A stretch of 64,000 nucleotides of DNA. It comes from Scardovia wiggsiae F0424. GTDB lineage: Bacteria > Actinomycetota > Actinomycetes > Actinomycetales > Bifidobacteriaceae. The notes beneath the pieces were generated by a model that did not search any database, was not told the DNA's origin, and was given only the letters and a program-made list of their open reading frames with translations. This document shows positions 53,033-63,122 of this stretch, piece by piece. The DNA lies in assembly GCF_000269605.1 (NCBI RefSeq), contig NZ_AKCI01000001.1, positions 434,001 through 498,000 on the forward strand, read 5' to 3'. Every line of letters begins with the position of its first letter. Position 1 is the first letter of the stretch. The position numbers and the translations under genes were made by a program.

Positions 53033-53875
53033 TCAGTTCCGGCTGCCGCCTCCGAGGAGGGTCAGCAGGTTGACGAAGAAGTTGATAAAGTCGAGATAAA
53101 GGTTCAGGGCGCATACGATTGATACCCGCTTGATCATTTCCGGCTGTCCCTGGTAATGGTTCAGGATAGCCCGTGTAGCCTGGGCATCATACATGGTGAA
53201 CCCGGCGAAAAGCAGCAGGCTGATGCCGCTGATAATCATAGTGCCGCTGGATACGCGGAAAATAAGCAGGAGGACTTCAACAACTATAAGGGTTATCAGA
53301 GCTGCAGTAAGGATGGTGCCGAACTTGAGGAGGTTCCGTTTAGTTGTCAGGCCGATCATGGAAAGGACAAAGAAGAAGAGGGATGACATCCCGAGGGCCA
53401 GGCCGATAGTCTCCAAGGTGTAGACATAAAAAACGGTAGACAGGGTAAATCCCATGGATGCAGCGTACAGATAAAATATGACACGTGCGACAGCAGGGGG
53501 CATTTTCATTACCTGGGAGCTGAGGACAACAACAATAATAAGCTGCGCTATAAGCAGGCCCCAGAAACCAAGCCGGCCTGTAGCAGCTGTGTATGCTTCA
53601 AGCCATCCCTGGCTCGCTGCAAGCCCTGCGACAGCTGCGGTAACAAGGATCCCCAGGAACATCTCGAAATAGACACGTGTTACCGATGTATGCTGCGCCT
53701 GCTCATCCTGCGCATAGGCAGCTGTAGCATCCATATATGGCTGCTGTGTGAAAGCCCTCTGGGCGCCGGCAGCATTCTGGGTGTACTGCGGGTATGGCTG
53801 CTGGCCGTAAGGCGCCTGGGCCTGGTCCTGCTGGTAGCCGTTGCCGGCTCCGTACTGTGGCTGATCGTTTGTCAT
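53033..53875 (-). CDS. Bax inhibitor-1/YccA-family membrane protein
   Basis: A 280-aa protein with a Gln/Tyr/Ala-rich cytoplasmic N-terminus (about 1-65) and seven helices of the BI-1 family. Typical segments are YLYAASMGFTLSTVFYVY near residue 131, GLTTKRNLLKFG near 175 and SIVCALNLYLDFINFFVNLL near 254. Bacterial members act as pH-sensitive calcium leak channels or interact with FtsH; which applies here is not known. AAGGAGTGGGG precedes the ATG. It is a single-gene unit. Confidence 0.92.
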   Translation of the reverse strand: MTNDQPQYGAGNGYQQDQAQAPYGQQPYPQYTQNAAGAQRAFTQQPYMDATAAYAQDEQAQHTSVTRVYFEMFLGILVTAAVAGLAASQGWLEAYTAATGRLGFWGLLIAQLIIVVVLSSQVMKMPPAVARVIFYLYAASMGFTLSTVFYVYTLETIGLALGMSSLFFFVLSMIGLTTKRNLLKFGTILTAALITLIVVEVLLLIFRVSSGTMIISGISLLLFAGFTMYDAQATRAILNHYQGQPEMIKRVSIVCALNLYLDFINFFVNLLTLLGGGSRN

Positions 53876-54062
53876 AACCCCACTCCTTGATTGATATGAT
53901 TAGCGCGGCAATCAGGCGGTATCCGGATTATCCGCATATGTGTCTTATTTCTATTCTACAGTATTATTCTAAAACACGTGATTGACCATATGGAGGCATC
54001 AGGCTATGCCTGCACGTTAACGCGGCAGCGAAGAAACGGATACATCAATTATTGATTTTCGG

Positions 54063-54860
54063 TTAATCTTCGTCACGGATCACAGTGTAGCTGCGCGGTG
54101 TCAGATCAATGTCGTCATCCTCAGAAACATGGGAATCAATAATGTCACGATGGATGAACTGCATGGTGCCCTCAACTTGGGCTAGGGTAGAAGCACACTC
54201 CTGGAGCGTCCCTGAGTGGCGCGCGATCTGGTCGTCACTGAGATTACCCTTGTAGCGCAGCTTATGTTCAAGGCTTGCCCAGTAATCCATAGCGATAGTG
54301 CGGAACTGCACTTCAACAGGGGTGATGCGCGGGCCGGTAGTGAGGAAAACAGGGACCTGGTAGATCATATGGAGGCTCCGGTAGCCGCTTTCCTTGGGGT
54401 GGGATATATAATCCTTGACTTCCATGATTTCAATGTCTGACTGTCCGGAAAGCATATTCGCCACGGCATAGACATCATCGATATAGTTGCATATCACACG
54501 GATACCCGCAATATCGTATATGTTATTCTGCATCGCTTCAATGGTCTGCGGGAGATGGCGCTTCTTAAGTTTGCCGAAAATAGACTTCGCGCTTTTGATG
54601 CGGCGCTCCATATGGTGGATAGGGTTGTGCTCGTAGCGTACGTGGTATTCATCATCAAGGATTTCAAGCTTCGTGCTGACCTCGTGCATAGCGCCGCGGT
54701 AGACCTGCATGGAATCAACGAACTGAGAAACGTAATCACTGAAATCGTCAATGTCAAGGTCCGACAGGTCGATCGGGATATCCTGCTGTCCAAGCGCAAG
54801 GTTCTGGAGTTCATTGCGCAGCTCCGCAGTGTTCAGTGTCGGCTGTTCATCTAAAATCAT
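54063..54860 (-). CDS. Small alarmone synthetase (RelQ/RelP-like GTP pyrophosphokinase)
   Basis: Cytoplasmic enzyme of 265 aa that makes (p)ppGpp by moving pyrophosphate from ATP to GTP or GDP. Only the synthetase domain is present, without the hydrolase, TGS or ACT domains of long Rel proteins. Motifs are IKSAKSIFGKLKKR near residue 90, NIYDIAGIRVICNY near 112, ESGYRSLHMIY near 155 and VEVQFRTIAMDYWASLEHKL in parts near 185. GGGGGAACC precedes ATG 54860; the frame opens earlier. It is divergent from miaB. Confidence 0.92.
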   Translation of the reverse strand: MILDEQPTLNTAELRNELQNLALGQQDIPIDLSDLDIDDFSDYVSQFVDSMQVYRGAMHEVSTKLEILDDEYHVRYEHNPIHHMERRIKSAKSIFGKLKKRHLPQTIEAMQNNIYDIAGIRVICNYIDDVYAVANMLSGQSDIEIMEVKDYISHPKESGYRSLHMIYQVPVFLTTGPRITPVEVQFRTIAMDYWASLEHKLRYKGNLSDDQIARHSGTLQECASTLAQVEGTMQFIHRDIIDSHVSEDDDIDLTPRSYTVIRDED

Positions 54861-54952
54861 GGTTCCCCCGCATAAAGAAGTCAGCATATATAATACAGGG
54901 AACACGCCACCAAGTAAAGGAGTAGTTGGAGTCATTGGGTAATATCACTTAT

Positions 54953-56422
54953 ATGAATGAAGATATGATGACGGCTGAAGAACGTTCTGGGGCAGTCAGT
55001 ACTGCGGTAGACGGGGCAGCTGCGCAGACAGCCCTCCGGCACGGCAGGGGGAAAGGCATCTACTATGTCCATACGCTGGGGTGCCAGATGAATGTGCATG
55101 ATTCTGAACGTATCGCAGGTGTCCTGGAAGCTGACGGGTATGTTAAGGCAGACCAGGAACAGATCGATAATAACGATGTCGACCTGATTGTTATGAATAC
55201 CTGCGCGGTCAGGGAGAACGCTTCGAACCGCATGTACGGTACGCTGGGGCAATGGGCGGAGTTGAAACGCGAGCATCCGCAGCTTCAGATAGCTGTAGGC
55301 GGGTGCATGGCCCAGAAAGACAGGCAGCGCATCACGCAAAGGGCGCCATGGGTCGATGCCGTATTCGGGACGAAAAATATAGGTTCGCTTACCGGGCTTC
55401 TGGATAAAGCCCGTATGTACAATACGTCCCAGGTAGAAGTAGCAGCGGACCTGGAATACTTCCCCAGCCAGCTTCCGGCAGCCCGGGTATCGCGGATATC
55501 GTCATGGGTCGCGATTTCCGTAGGCTGCAACAATACGTGCACCTTCTGTATAGTCCCGTCGGTACGTGGGCGTGAGCGTGACCGCAGGCCGGGGGATATC
55601 CTTGACGAGATACAGCGCTGTGTAGATTCAGGTGCTAAAGAGGTGACCCTGCTCGGGCAGAATGTCAATTCGTACGGATACTCCATGGGGGACCGTTATG
55701 CGTTTTCCAGGCTCCTGAGAGCCTGCGGCGATATCAAAGGGCTGGAAAGGGTCCGTTTCACTTCGCCCCATCCCGCAGCCTTCACAGATGATGTTATTGC
55801 TGCCATGGCAGAAACGCCTAATGTTATGCATCAGCTCCATATGCCCCTGCAGTCCGGTTCGGACAGGATATTGCGCGCGATGCGAAGGTCGTACCGGACA
55901 TCAAAATTTATGGGGATAGTGGACCGCGTCCGCGAAGCGATGCCTGATGCCCAGATCACAACGGATATTATTGTAGGTTTCCCCGGCGAGACAGAGGAGG
56001 ATTTCCAGCAGACACTGGATATCCTTGGGCGTGCACGGTTTGCGGGCGCTTATACTTTTGAATATTCCCCCCGCCCGGGGACCCCTGCCGCGCTTATGGA
56101 GCAGATCCCCGCGGATGTTATGCGCGAAAGGTATACGCGGCTTCATGATATGCAGGAATCAATAACCCTTGAAGAAATGGGAAAGTTTGTAGGACGCGAT
56201 GTTGAAGTGCTCATTTCCGGGACTGGGCGGAAAGATTCCAGTACGCACCGTGTTACAGGCCGCGAACGCACCGGGACACTGGTGCACATTGGCGTCCCAG
56301 AGGGGGAGCAGATGCCGCAGGTAGGAGACTTTGTCACCTGTACGGTAACAGGGTCTGCCAGGCATTATATTATTTCTGATCCTGATGTCCGTTCCGGGCA
56401 CACGTACAGTGTCCGCAGATAA
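54953..56422 (+). CDS. miaB: tRNA (2-methylthio-N6-dimethylallyladenosine) synthase MiaB
   Basis: Radical-SAM enzyme of 489 aa that adds the methylthio group to A37 of tRNA. The N-terminal cluster cysteines are in [16 protein letters not shown] and GGCMAQ. The radical-SAM triad is in GCNNTCTFC, followed by [18 protein letters not shown] domain ends the protein ([11 protein letters not shown] to GSARHYI). TAATAT lies seven bases before ATG 54953, suggesting leaderless translation. A TTG at 54926 with AAAGGAG just before it is the alternative start. It is followed after 24 nt by miaA, whose product makes the substrate. Confidence 0.94.
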   Translation: MNEDMMTAEERSGAVSTAVDGAAAQTALRHGRGKGIYYVHTLGCQMNVHDSERIAGVLEADGYVKADQEQIDNNDVDLIVMNTCAVRENASNRMYGTLGQWAELKREHPQLQIAVGGCMAQKDRQRITQRAPWVDAVFGTKNIGSLTGLLDKARMYNTSQVEVAADLEYFPSQLPAARVSRISSWVAISVGCNNTCTFCIVPSVRGRERDRRPGDILDEIQRCVDSGAKEVTLLGQNVNSYGYSMGDRYAFSRLLRACGDIKGLERVRFTSPHPAAFTDDVIAAMAETPNVMHQLHMPLQSGSDRILRAMRRSYRTSKFMGIVDRVREAMPDAQITTDIIVGFPGETEEDFQQTLDILGRARFAGAYTFEYSPRPGTPAALMEQIPADVMRERYTRLHDMQESITLEEMGKFVGRDVEVLISGTGRKDSSTHRVTGRERTGTLVHIGVPEGEQMPQVGDFVTCTVTGSARHYIISDPDVRSGHTYSVRR

Positions 56423-56446
56423 GGCCTTGCAAGGTTTGCTTCAGGA

Positions 56447-57496
56447 ATGCAGAAAAATAACGGCAGCGCAGCAGATATGCCATATAAAGTGATTTCGGTC
56501 ATAGGACCTACAGCTTCGGGGAAAACTGCTCTGGCAATTTCGCTGGTGCATGCCCTGGAAGAAGAAGGGCGTGCTGCCGAGATCATCAACGCTGATGCTT
56601 ATCAGATGTACCGCGGCATGGATATTGGTACTGCAAAAGCTTCGGTGCAGGAACGGGCAGAAGTAAAACATCATCTTATTGATATCATCAGCCCGCAGGA
56701 AACGATGACTGCTGCACGGTTCCAGAAGCTTGCAAGATGCTGTATCGCTGATATCCAGGCCCGGGGGGCAACGCCTGTGCTGGTCGGCGGCTCGGGGCTG
56801 TATGCAAGGGCAGCGATCGATGATATCTCTTTCCCCGGAACTGACCCTCAGATACGGTCCGATATTGAACAGCGTGGCAGGGATATCGGTGCAGAGGCGC
56901 TTTTTGCTGAGCTTGAGCAGAAAGACCCCGTCGCTGCTTCCCGTATGGACTGGCACAATATCCGCAGGACCGTCCGTGCGCTGGAAGTCATCGCCCTTAC
57001 GGGGAAACCGTATTCGGCTGCGCTGCCCCATTACAGGTATATTATCCCGGCTGTCCAGATAGGCCTTGACCTTACCAGGGAAAACCTTGATGAGCGTATA
57101 AACCTGCGGACCCGCAGGATGAGGGAAGCCGGTTTCACCAATGAAGTGCGTCAGTTACGGGACCGTCTCGGCGCTACCGCCATAAAAGCCTTGGGATATC
57201 GGCAGATCATAGATTACTGCGACGGGCTGATAGATGAGGATGAAGCCTATGAGCGTATTGCACACGATACCAGGCGCCTGGCCCGTAAACAGATGGGATG
57301 GTTTGGCAGGGATCCGCGTATCCACTGGTTGGATGCGACGGCACCTGACCTGCCTGGACTGGCGATGGATATCGTGCACCATGCCGATTCCGGCGATTAT
57401 GACCGTGATGACAGGGTTGCTGATACTTATGCTCAGCATCATTTAGGCGGGCTTGGACAGCAGGCATCTGTGGGCAAAGTGATATCAGGGATTTAA
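56447..57496 (+). CDS. miaA: tRNA dimethylallyltransferase
   Basis: Transfers a dimethylallyl group to N6 of A37 in tRNAs that read UNN codons, the step before MiaB. The protein is 349 aa. The P-loop is [10 protein letters not shown] near residue 20; the DMAPP-binding region contains [29 protein letters not shown] near 107 and [10 protein letters not shown] near the end are also characteristic. miaB and miaA adjoin in many actinobacteria. There is only a modest ribosome site before ATG 56447. No terminator was found after it. Confidence 0.95.
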   Translation: MQKNNGSAADMPYKVISVIGPTASGKTALAISLVHALEEEGRAAEIINADAYQMYRGMDIGTAKASVQERAEVKHHLIDIISPQETMTAARFQKLARCCIADIQARGATPVLVGGSGLYARAAIDDISFPGTDPQIRSDIEQRGRDIGAEALFAELEQKDPVAASRMDWHNIRRTVRALEVIALTGKPYSAALPHYRYIIPAVQIGLDLTRENLDERINLRTRRMREAGFTNEVRQLRDRLGATAIKALGYRQIIDYCDGLIDEDEAYERIAHDTRRLARKQMGWFGRDPRIHWLDATAPDLPGLAMDIVHHADSGDYDRDDRVADTYAQHHLGGLGQQASVGKVISGI

Positions 57497-57569
57497 GACT
57501 TGATATTTTTGTGGATTTTATGCGCTTGCCTCTCTCTGAACTGAGTTTTACGTTATCCTTAAAACCGTT

Positions 57570-60500
57570 ATGGTACGAGGAAATTCATCATCACGCAGGC
57601 CCGGCGATTTACAGAATAACGGAAGCGGCAGGGCTTCGCCACGTTCACAGCAGGAACAGCATGGGCAGCGGGCGGCAGCAGGTGCAGATGCGGCCCAGCG
57701 GCAGGAGCCATGGTGGAAAAAGGCCCTGCTTTTCTTCCCGCGCGCCCTGGGGAAACTGATACGTTCCGTCACGGGGGCTGGGGTTGATGATAATGAGGCT
57801 ACGCGCGATGGCCTGTGTTTTGTACTGATTATTTTTGCCATCCTTTTTGTTGCGAGCGAATGGTTCCGTGTACACGGCTTTTTTGCCCAGGGGCTGCATA
57901 TCCTGGCATCCAGCCTTTTTGGTGTTATGAGTGTGGCACTGCCGGTATTGCTGATAGTTATCGCTTTCAGGCTGCTGCGCAATGTAGGGGAGCGGTCGGA
58001 TTACGATAATTCGCGCGTAGTGTCAGGATGGTTCCTGCTGATGTGGTCCGTCTGCTCCATTATTGATGCTGTGAGATCCGCTCCGCTGCATAAATTCATG
58101 TGGGATTCTGTACAGTCCGCCGGTGGCCTTTTCGGCTTTGTCCTGGGATCCCCCTTGTCCTGGGGCTTATCGATCCCCTTTGCCATAGCGGTTTTTGTTG
58201 TTATAGCCCTTTTCTCGCTTCTGCTGATCACACGCACACATCTGACTGATATACCGAAAATTTTTGCAGGGCTGGGGCGCAGAGGAAGCGGCGACACCGG
58301 CTCGGAAGAGTTCCCTAATGAAGTCCGCATAGGTGACGGGACCATGCAGTTCGCTGATGGTGTATCGGCCCATGACGGCAGTGACGAGGGCTCCGGCAAG
58401 CCTTCGTTCCTGAACAGGTTTATGGGCATGTTCCGACGCAGGAAGGCCGATACCCCGCTGGATGAGTATGAGGGGGACACGGCATTCGACAAAGCCCATA
58501 ACCGTGAAGAATTTGGGTCTGACAACCCCACCCGGGCGCTGTCAGTCGATCCGGGCAGCCCCGGTGCAACTGTAAACATACCGACTGGTATATCTGATGT
58601 CCCCCAGCCTCCTGCCCCTTCTGCGCATCAGGCTGCGCAGGGCGACAGTGCCACTGTGGCAGTCCCGCAGGGCCGTCCGGCCCAGGATGCTGTAGCTGCT
58701 GCAGATCCATCCGGTGACGCTGATGAATTCACGGTTGCCGATGACGGACGTACTGCGCCTGGTGATGAGATGCCGTACCAGCTTCCTGTATTGGATATGC
58801 TTGTCCGCGGCAAGCCCCACGCAACTAAAACACCGGAAAATGAACGTGTGATGATGTCGCTTCAGGCAACTTTCAAACAGTTCGGTGTTGATGCGCGGGT
58901 GATCGGTTTCCTTCGGGGGCCTTCAGTGACACAGTATGAGGTGGAGCTTGGCCCGGGGGTAAAAGTTGAGAAGGTTACCAATCTCCAGAAAAATATTGCT
59001 TATGCAGTGGCTAGTTCTGATGTCCGCATCCTTTCGCCTATCCCGGGAAAATCTGCCATAGGTATCGAGATACCGAATGTTGACCGTGAGATCGTGCATC
59101 TGGGGGATGTCCTGCGTTCAGAAGTGGCGCTTAAGGATGTTAACCCGATGGTTGCCGGCCTCGGCAAGGATGTAGAAGGGCATGTTATCACTGCAGACCT
59201 TACTAAAATGCCGCATCTGCTGGTTGCCGGCGCTACAGGTTCCGGTAAATCGAGTTTTATCAACTCAATGCTTATGTCAATAGTGATGCGTGCGACCCCT
59301 GAACAGGTGCGCCTGATCATGGTCGATCCCAAACGTGTAGAGCTTACTGCTTATGCAGGGATACCTCACCTCCTTACCCCTATTATTACTGATCCCAAAC
59401 GTGCTGCCCAGGCATTGGAGTGGGTCGTCAAGGAAATGGACTCCCGGTATGATGACCTGCAATATTTCGGGTTCAAGCATGTCAAAGATTTCAATAAGGC
59501 TGTGCGTGAAGGCAAGGTGCATGCCCCCCAGGGGTCTGGCCGTAAAGTTGCGCCGTATCCCTATCTGCTTGTAGTCGTTGATGAGATGGCTGATATGATG
59601 ATGGTCGCCAAGAATGATGTGGAAAGCTCTATCCAGCGTATTACGCAGCTGGCCCGGGCAGCAGGGATCCACCTTATCCTCGCCACGCAGCGCCCGTCTG
59701 TTGATGTTGTCACAGGCCTTATTAAGGCGAATATCCCTTCACGCCTGGCGTTTGCGACGTCCTCGGCTACGGATTCGCGGGTGATCCTTGATTCGACGGG
59801 TGCAGAGACCCTTATCGGACAGGGCGACGCACTGTTCCTGCCGATGGGTCAGGCAAAGCCGATCCGTGTGCAGGGCGCGTGGGTCGGCGAGTCGGAGATA
59901 CATCAGGCTGTCGAATATGTGAAGACACAGCGTAAGCCCAAATACCGCCAGGATATCGAACAGATGGCACAGCAGCAGGATGCCAGGAAAGCTGTGGATG
60001 AAGAGATCGGCGATGATATGGATGAGCTGCTTCAGGCCGCTGAGCTGGTGGTTACCGCACAGTTTGGTTCCACATCCATGCTCCAGCGCAAGCTCCGTAT
60101 CGGTTTCGCCAAGGCAGGGCGCCTTATGGACCTGCTTGAATCCCGGGGGGTGGTCGGGCCTTCTGAAGGTTCCAAGGCAAGGGAAGTGCTTGTGCAGCCT
60201 GAACAGCTCCCTGAAGTCCTCGCCTTCATCAGAGGGGATGCGCCTGAGATCAGCCAGGAACCTCCTGATACTGCGCGGCAGCAGCCCCCTTTGCCGGCAG
60301 ATATTCCGTTGGCGGATGATGGCGCGCAGCCTTCTCAAACGCCTTCCTTTGCTTCTCCAGAGGCGCAGGAAGATGCGGGGAACGGTCCGCATCGGCAGCA
60401 GCCGCAATCCTCTGAAGGATATCCGGGATATACCCCTTCCGAAGATTCCGAGGCATACTATCCTTCAGCGGGGGCTATCGCGCATATGGAGCTTAATGAT

Positions 60501-60572
60501 TTCAACACCCCGCCGCATGTGGATAATAATACGGTCCAGTCGGATAATGACTACGGCAGATATTATTCATAA
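57570..60572 (+). CDS. ftsK: DNA translocase FtsK/SpoIIIE
   Basis: Septum-bound DNA pump of 1000 aa that moves chromosome ends and activates XerCD at dif. About four N-terminal helices lie between residues 85 and 225. A Pro/Ala/acidic linker extends to about 400. The motor has an alpha domain ([14 protein letters not shown] region), Walker [10 protein letters not shown] near 554 and Walker [12 protein letters not shown] near 666. The gamma DNA-reading domain is at about 810-880 ([20 protein letters not shown] in parts). An acidic Pro/Ser/Gln-rich tail of over 100 residues follows. Both XerC and XerD are in the same window. Confidence 0.95.
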   Translation: MVRGNSSSRRPGDLQNNGSGRASPRSQQEQHGQRAAAGADAAQRQEPWWKKALLFFPRALGKLIRSVTGAGVDDNEATRDGLCFVLIIFAILFVASEWFRVHGFFAQGLHILASSLFGVMSVALPVLLIVIAFRLLRNVGERSDYDNSRVVSGWFLLMWSVCSIIDAVRSAPLHKFMWDSVQSAGGLFGFVLGSPLSWGLSIPFAIAVFVVIALFSLLLITRTHLTDIPKIFAGLGRRGSGDTGSEEFPNEVRIGDGTMQFADGVSAHDGSDEGSGKPSFLNRFMGMFRRRKADTPLDEYEGDTAFDKAHNREEFGSDNPTRALSVDPGSPGATVNIPTGISDVPQPPAPSAHQAAQGDSATVAVPQGRPAQDAVAAADPSGDADEFTVADDGRTAPGDEMPYQLPVLDMLVRGKPHATKTPENERVMMSLQATFKQFGVDARVIGFLRGPSVTQYEVELGPGVKVEKVTNLQKNIAYAVASSDVRILSPIPGKSAIGIEIPNVDREIVHLGDVLRSEVALKDVNPMVAGLGKDVEGHVITADLTKMPHLLVAGATGSGKSSFINSMLMSIVMRATPEQVRLIMVDPKRVELTAYAGIPHLLTPIITDPKRAAQALEWVVKEMDSRYDDLQYFGFKHVKDFNKAVREGKVHAPQGSGRKVAPYPYLLVVVDEMADMMMVAKNDVESSIQRITQLARAAGIHLILATQRPSVDVVTGLIKANIPSRLAFATSSATDSRVILDSTGAETLIGQGDALFLPMGQAKPIRVQGAWVGESEIHQAVEYVKTQRKPKYRQDIEQMAQQQDARKAVDEEIGDDMDELLQAAELVVTAQFGSTSMLQRKLRIGFAKAGRLMDLLESRGVVGPSEGSKAREVLVQPEQLPEVLAFIRGDAPEISQEPPDTARQQPPLPADIPLADDGAQPSQTPSFASPEAQEDAGNGPHRQQPQSSEGYPGYTPSEDSEAYYPSAGAIAHMELNDFNTPPHVDNNTVQSDNDYGRYYS

Positions 60573-60737
60573 ACCTGCACAGGCGGCAGTATAACAGCAT
60601 ATGCCTCTGGCACCTGTCCCCGTTTGACCCGCTGCCTGTACTGCGGGAATTGCCTTTGTGCGGTATAGGGGATACTCTTGTATGTAAAGAATACGGCTGA
60701 CTGCACAGGCCGGCGGTATTACAACGGGTGGTAAATT

Positions 60738-61367
60738 ATGGAAGACAGCAGCTCAACACGGAAAATGCCATTGCTCAAAGGCTGGAATGCTGTGCCGAAC
60801 CTTATAACATATGTGCGCATTGTTATGGTCATAGTATTCATCACCCTTGCTGCCCAGGCAGGATCGCTCGGTGTGTCTGATTATGCCAAACGGTGGACGG
60901 CTGCTGTGCTGTTTATTGTTGCTGCCAGTACAGATAAGCTGGATGGCTATTTTGCCCGCAAGTATCATCAGGTCACTGAGCTTGGGAAGCTTATGGACCC
61001 GATTGCTGATAAGCTGCTTATCTGTTCTGCCCTCATTACCCTGTCTGCTTTCGGTGAACTGTGGTGGTGGGTAACGGCCCTTTTCCTAATCCGGGAGATC
61101 GGTATTACGGTAATGAGGTTTTTTATTATTGACAATGGTGGGAAAGTCATTGCCGCAAACAGGGCAGGCAAGTATAAGACTGTCGCTGAGTGCATTGGCA
61201 TAGGGATGCTCCTTCTACCGGTATGGCTTGTGCCGGGCATTCCGTCTGCGGCCGCGAAAGCATACCGCATTACTGGCCTTGTGATTACGCTTATTGCCCT
61301 CGCCCTGTGCCTGTACTCAGGCGTTATGTATGTTATCGGTGTCTTCCGTCCGCGCAGCCGGCAATAG
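60738..61367 (+). CDS. pgsA: CDP-alcohol phosphatidyltransferase, PgsA-type
   Basis: Membrane enzyme of 209 aa that joins CDP-diacylglycerol and glycerol 3-phosphate to give phosphatidylglycerophosphate. The CDP-alcohol signature is intact: TDKLDGYFAR then GKLMDPIADK, with the expected Asp spacing. About five helices are predicted, starting with PNLITYVRIVMVIVFI. The location between ftsK and cinA is the usual one in actinobacteria. The ATG at 60738 has GGTGG upstream, a modest site. Confidence 0.93.
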   Translation: MEDSSSTRKMPLLKGWNAVPNLITYVRIVMVIVFITLAAQAGSLGVSDYAKRWTAAVLFIVAASTDKLDGYFARKYHQVTELGKLMDPIADKLLICSALITLSAFGELWWWVTALFLIREIGITVMRFFIIDNGGKVIAANRAGKYKTVAECIGIGMLLLPVWLVPGIPSAAAKAYRITGLVITLIALALCLYSGVMYVIGVFRPRSRQ

Positions 61368-61421
61368 TATGTTTATGGCTGCCCGCGCATACAGGCAGAT
61401 AGGAGCATAGGCTTTATAATT

Positions 61422-62000
61422 ATGGACAGCGTCGCTCCAGACAGTATTCTCCCTGTTTTAAGTACTGCACAGGTTACCCGGGATGATAAAGCAGCCCGGG
61501 CTCTGGAAATATGCCGCGGCAGAGGCTTTTTTATTGCCTGCGCGGAATCATTGACTGCCGGGCTGCTCGCAGATTCTTTTGTGCGTATCCCCGGTGCATC
61601 AGATGTATTCCTGGGGTCAGCCGTCACGTATACGAATGAGGAAAAGCATCATATCCTGGGCGTCAGCAGCACGCTTCTGAGGGCACAGGGGGCTGTTGCT
61701 TCCGAAACGGCATGCCAGATGGCTTCCGGTGTAAGGGATCTGTATGCTTCAGCGGACAAAAACTATTTGCATAACGTTATCGGCCTTTCTACTACAGGGG
61801 TCGCCGGTCCCGGGCCGAGTGAGGGGAAGCCGGAGGGGCTGGTATATGTTGCCTGCACTGTGCCGGCAAAACCAGTTTTCCCGGGGGTCCCTGTACGCGT
61901 GCGGCAGCTGCAGTGCAGCGGCGGCAGGGAAACTGTCAGACGGGAAAGTGTTGAAGGGGCGCTGGACCTGCTGCTTGCGGTATTGGGGGAAAAGCCCTGA
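61422..62000 (+). CDS. pncC: CinA C-terminal-type nicotinamide-nucleotide amidase
   Basis: A 192-aa enzyme consisting only of the CinA C-terminal domain, which deamidates nicotinamide mononucleotide to recycle NAD breakdown products. Motifs are FFIACAESLTAGLLADSF in parts near residue 34, FLGSAVTYTNEEK near 65, and STTGVAGPGPSEGKPEGLVYVA in parts near 125. The length is standard. It sits between pgsA and clgR, as in other actinobacteria, where it was often annotated as competence-related. Confidence 0.93.
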   Translation: MDSVAPDSILPVLSTAQVTRDDKAARALEICRGRGFFIACAESLTAGLLADSFVRIPGASDVFLGSAVTYTNEEKHHILGVSSTLLRAQGAVASETACQMASGVRDLYASADKNYLHNVIGLSTTGVAGPGPSEGKPEGLVYVACTVPAKPVFPGVPVRVRQLQCSGGRETVRRESVEGALDLLLAVLGEKP

Positions 62001-62134
62001 CATACAGTACCTGGGCGGTGCGGACGTCAAGATGTGTATATGATGTGTGCTGTATGGCGCGCCGGGAATAAATCGTGTGCGGCGGTGTTGACACTTTCAA
62101 TAGATCATAACTTGGACACGCGGAAGGATGTGCT

Positions 62135-62698
62135 ATGGCAGAAACGGCTATGCAGCTTACATCAAATCTTGAGACCCGTCGGGCGAGGCCTGTGATAATG
62201 GAACATACTGAAGCCATGAATAAGAACCTTACTCCGGCACAGCGCAGGGCTGTTGAACTGGCGCGCCAGCAGATCATAAAGGCGAAGCAGGCCAGGGCTG
62301 CAATAGATGAAAAACAGAATTCCAGATACAGCCGCTGGGTACATTCTGAAAGCCGTGAGGATAGCGGTACGAAGCAGGGGAACATCCAGGACCCTGCTGC
62401 AGAAGGCGAGATATCCCTGCGCAAAGTGCAGGGAGGCATACTGAGGTCTTTGCGTACGCGCGACCATAAAACGCTTCGTGAGATCAGTGAAAAAGCGGGG
62501 GTATCTCTGGGCTATCTTTCAGAGGTCGAGCGTGGGCAGAAGGAAGCCAGCTCTGAATTGCTTATGTCTATCACTGAAGCACTCGGGGTACGGCTTTCAG
62601 ATATGCTTGTTATGGTAGCTGACCAGATACGTGTTGCCGAAAATAAGGCAGCAGCCCCCGGTATCACAGATATCGCCGATGAGGCTGCAGCTGTTTAA
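62135..62698 (+). CDS. clgR: XRE-family regulator ClgR
   Basis: A 187-aa transcription factor. The helix-turn-helix is at about residues 95-155 (LRSLRTRDHKTLREISEKAG, then VSLGYLSEVERGQKEASSELL in parts). In actinobacteria this protein activates clpP and clpC genes and is itself degraded by Clp. The N-terminal 90 residues are Lys/Arg/Gln-rich and polar. GGAAGGA before ATG 62135 decides the start over internal ATGs. It lies upstream of DUF3046 and recA, as in other actinobacteria. Confidence 0.9.
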   Translation: MAETAMQLTSNLETRRARPVIMEHTEAMNKNLTPAQRRAVELARQQIIKAKQARAAIDEKQNSRYSRWVHSESREDSGTKQGNIQDPAAEGEISLRKVQGGILRSLRTRDHKTLREISEKAGVSLGYLSEVERGQKEASSELLMSITEALGVRLSDMLVMVADQIRVAENKAAAPGITDIADEAAAV

Positions 62699-62709
62699 TA
62701 ACAGTACAT

Positions 62710-62949
62710 ATGTCAATGCGTGAACGTGAGTTTTGGGAACTGCTTGAAGAAGTATTCGGAAGGGTCTACGGCCGCAGTATCGCCAGAGACCAGAGGCTGG
62801 CGCGGCTGCAGTCGATGACAGTATATGAAGCGCTTGATGCGGGGATTGAGCCGCGTGTCGTATGGAATGTGCTCTGCGACCAGATGGATGTGCCCGATTC
62901 CTCCCGATGGGGGAAGGATCATAACGCGCCTCCTATGCCGGCACCCTGA
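62710..62949 (+). CDS. DUF3046 protein
   Basis: A 79-aa protein of the actinobacterial DUF3046 family, function unknown. The family pattern is clear: MREREFWELLEEVFG at the start, SMTVYEALDAGIEPRVVW in the middle and a final WGKD. It lies 11 nt after clgR and ahead of recA, its normal place. The start may be ATG 62710 or the ATG two codons later. Confidence 0.9.
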   Translation: MSMREREFWELLEEVFGRVYGRSIARDQRLARLQSMTVYEALDAGIEPRVVWNVLCDQMDVPDSSRWGKDHNAPPMPAP

Positions 62950-62965
62950 TTCGCGGCAGTGCATT

Positions 62966-62979
62966 CGAACACATGTTCG
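62966..62979 (+). promoter_or_regulatory. LexA (SOS) box of recA
   Basis: Perfect CGAAC-ACAT-GTTCG, the Gram-positive LexA operator form. It lies 10 nt before a -10 candidate TAGAAT (62990-62995), where it would block the -35 region. recA starts 143 nt downstream. Confidence 0.92.
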
Positions 62980-63122
62980 ACCATTATTGTAGAATGGGAT
63001 AAGCAAAAGTAAAGATGGATATGGGGCGTGTTATCCACATCTGACCACATAAGAGTAAAGATATATACACTTGTGTCCGTACAGGTATAGTGGATAGCAC
63101 GAACTCATGAACAGGAGAACAG

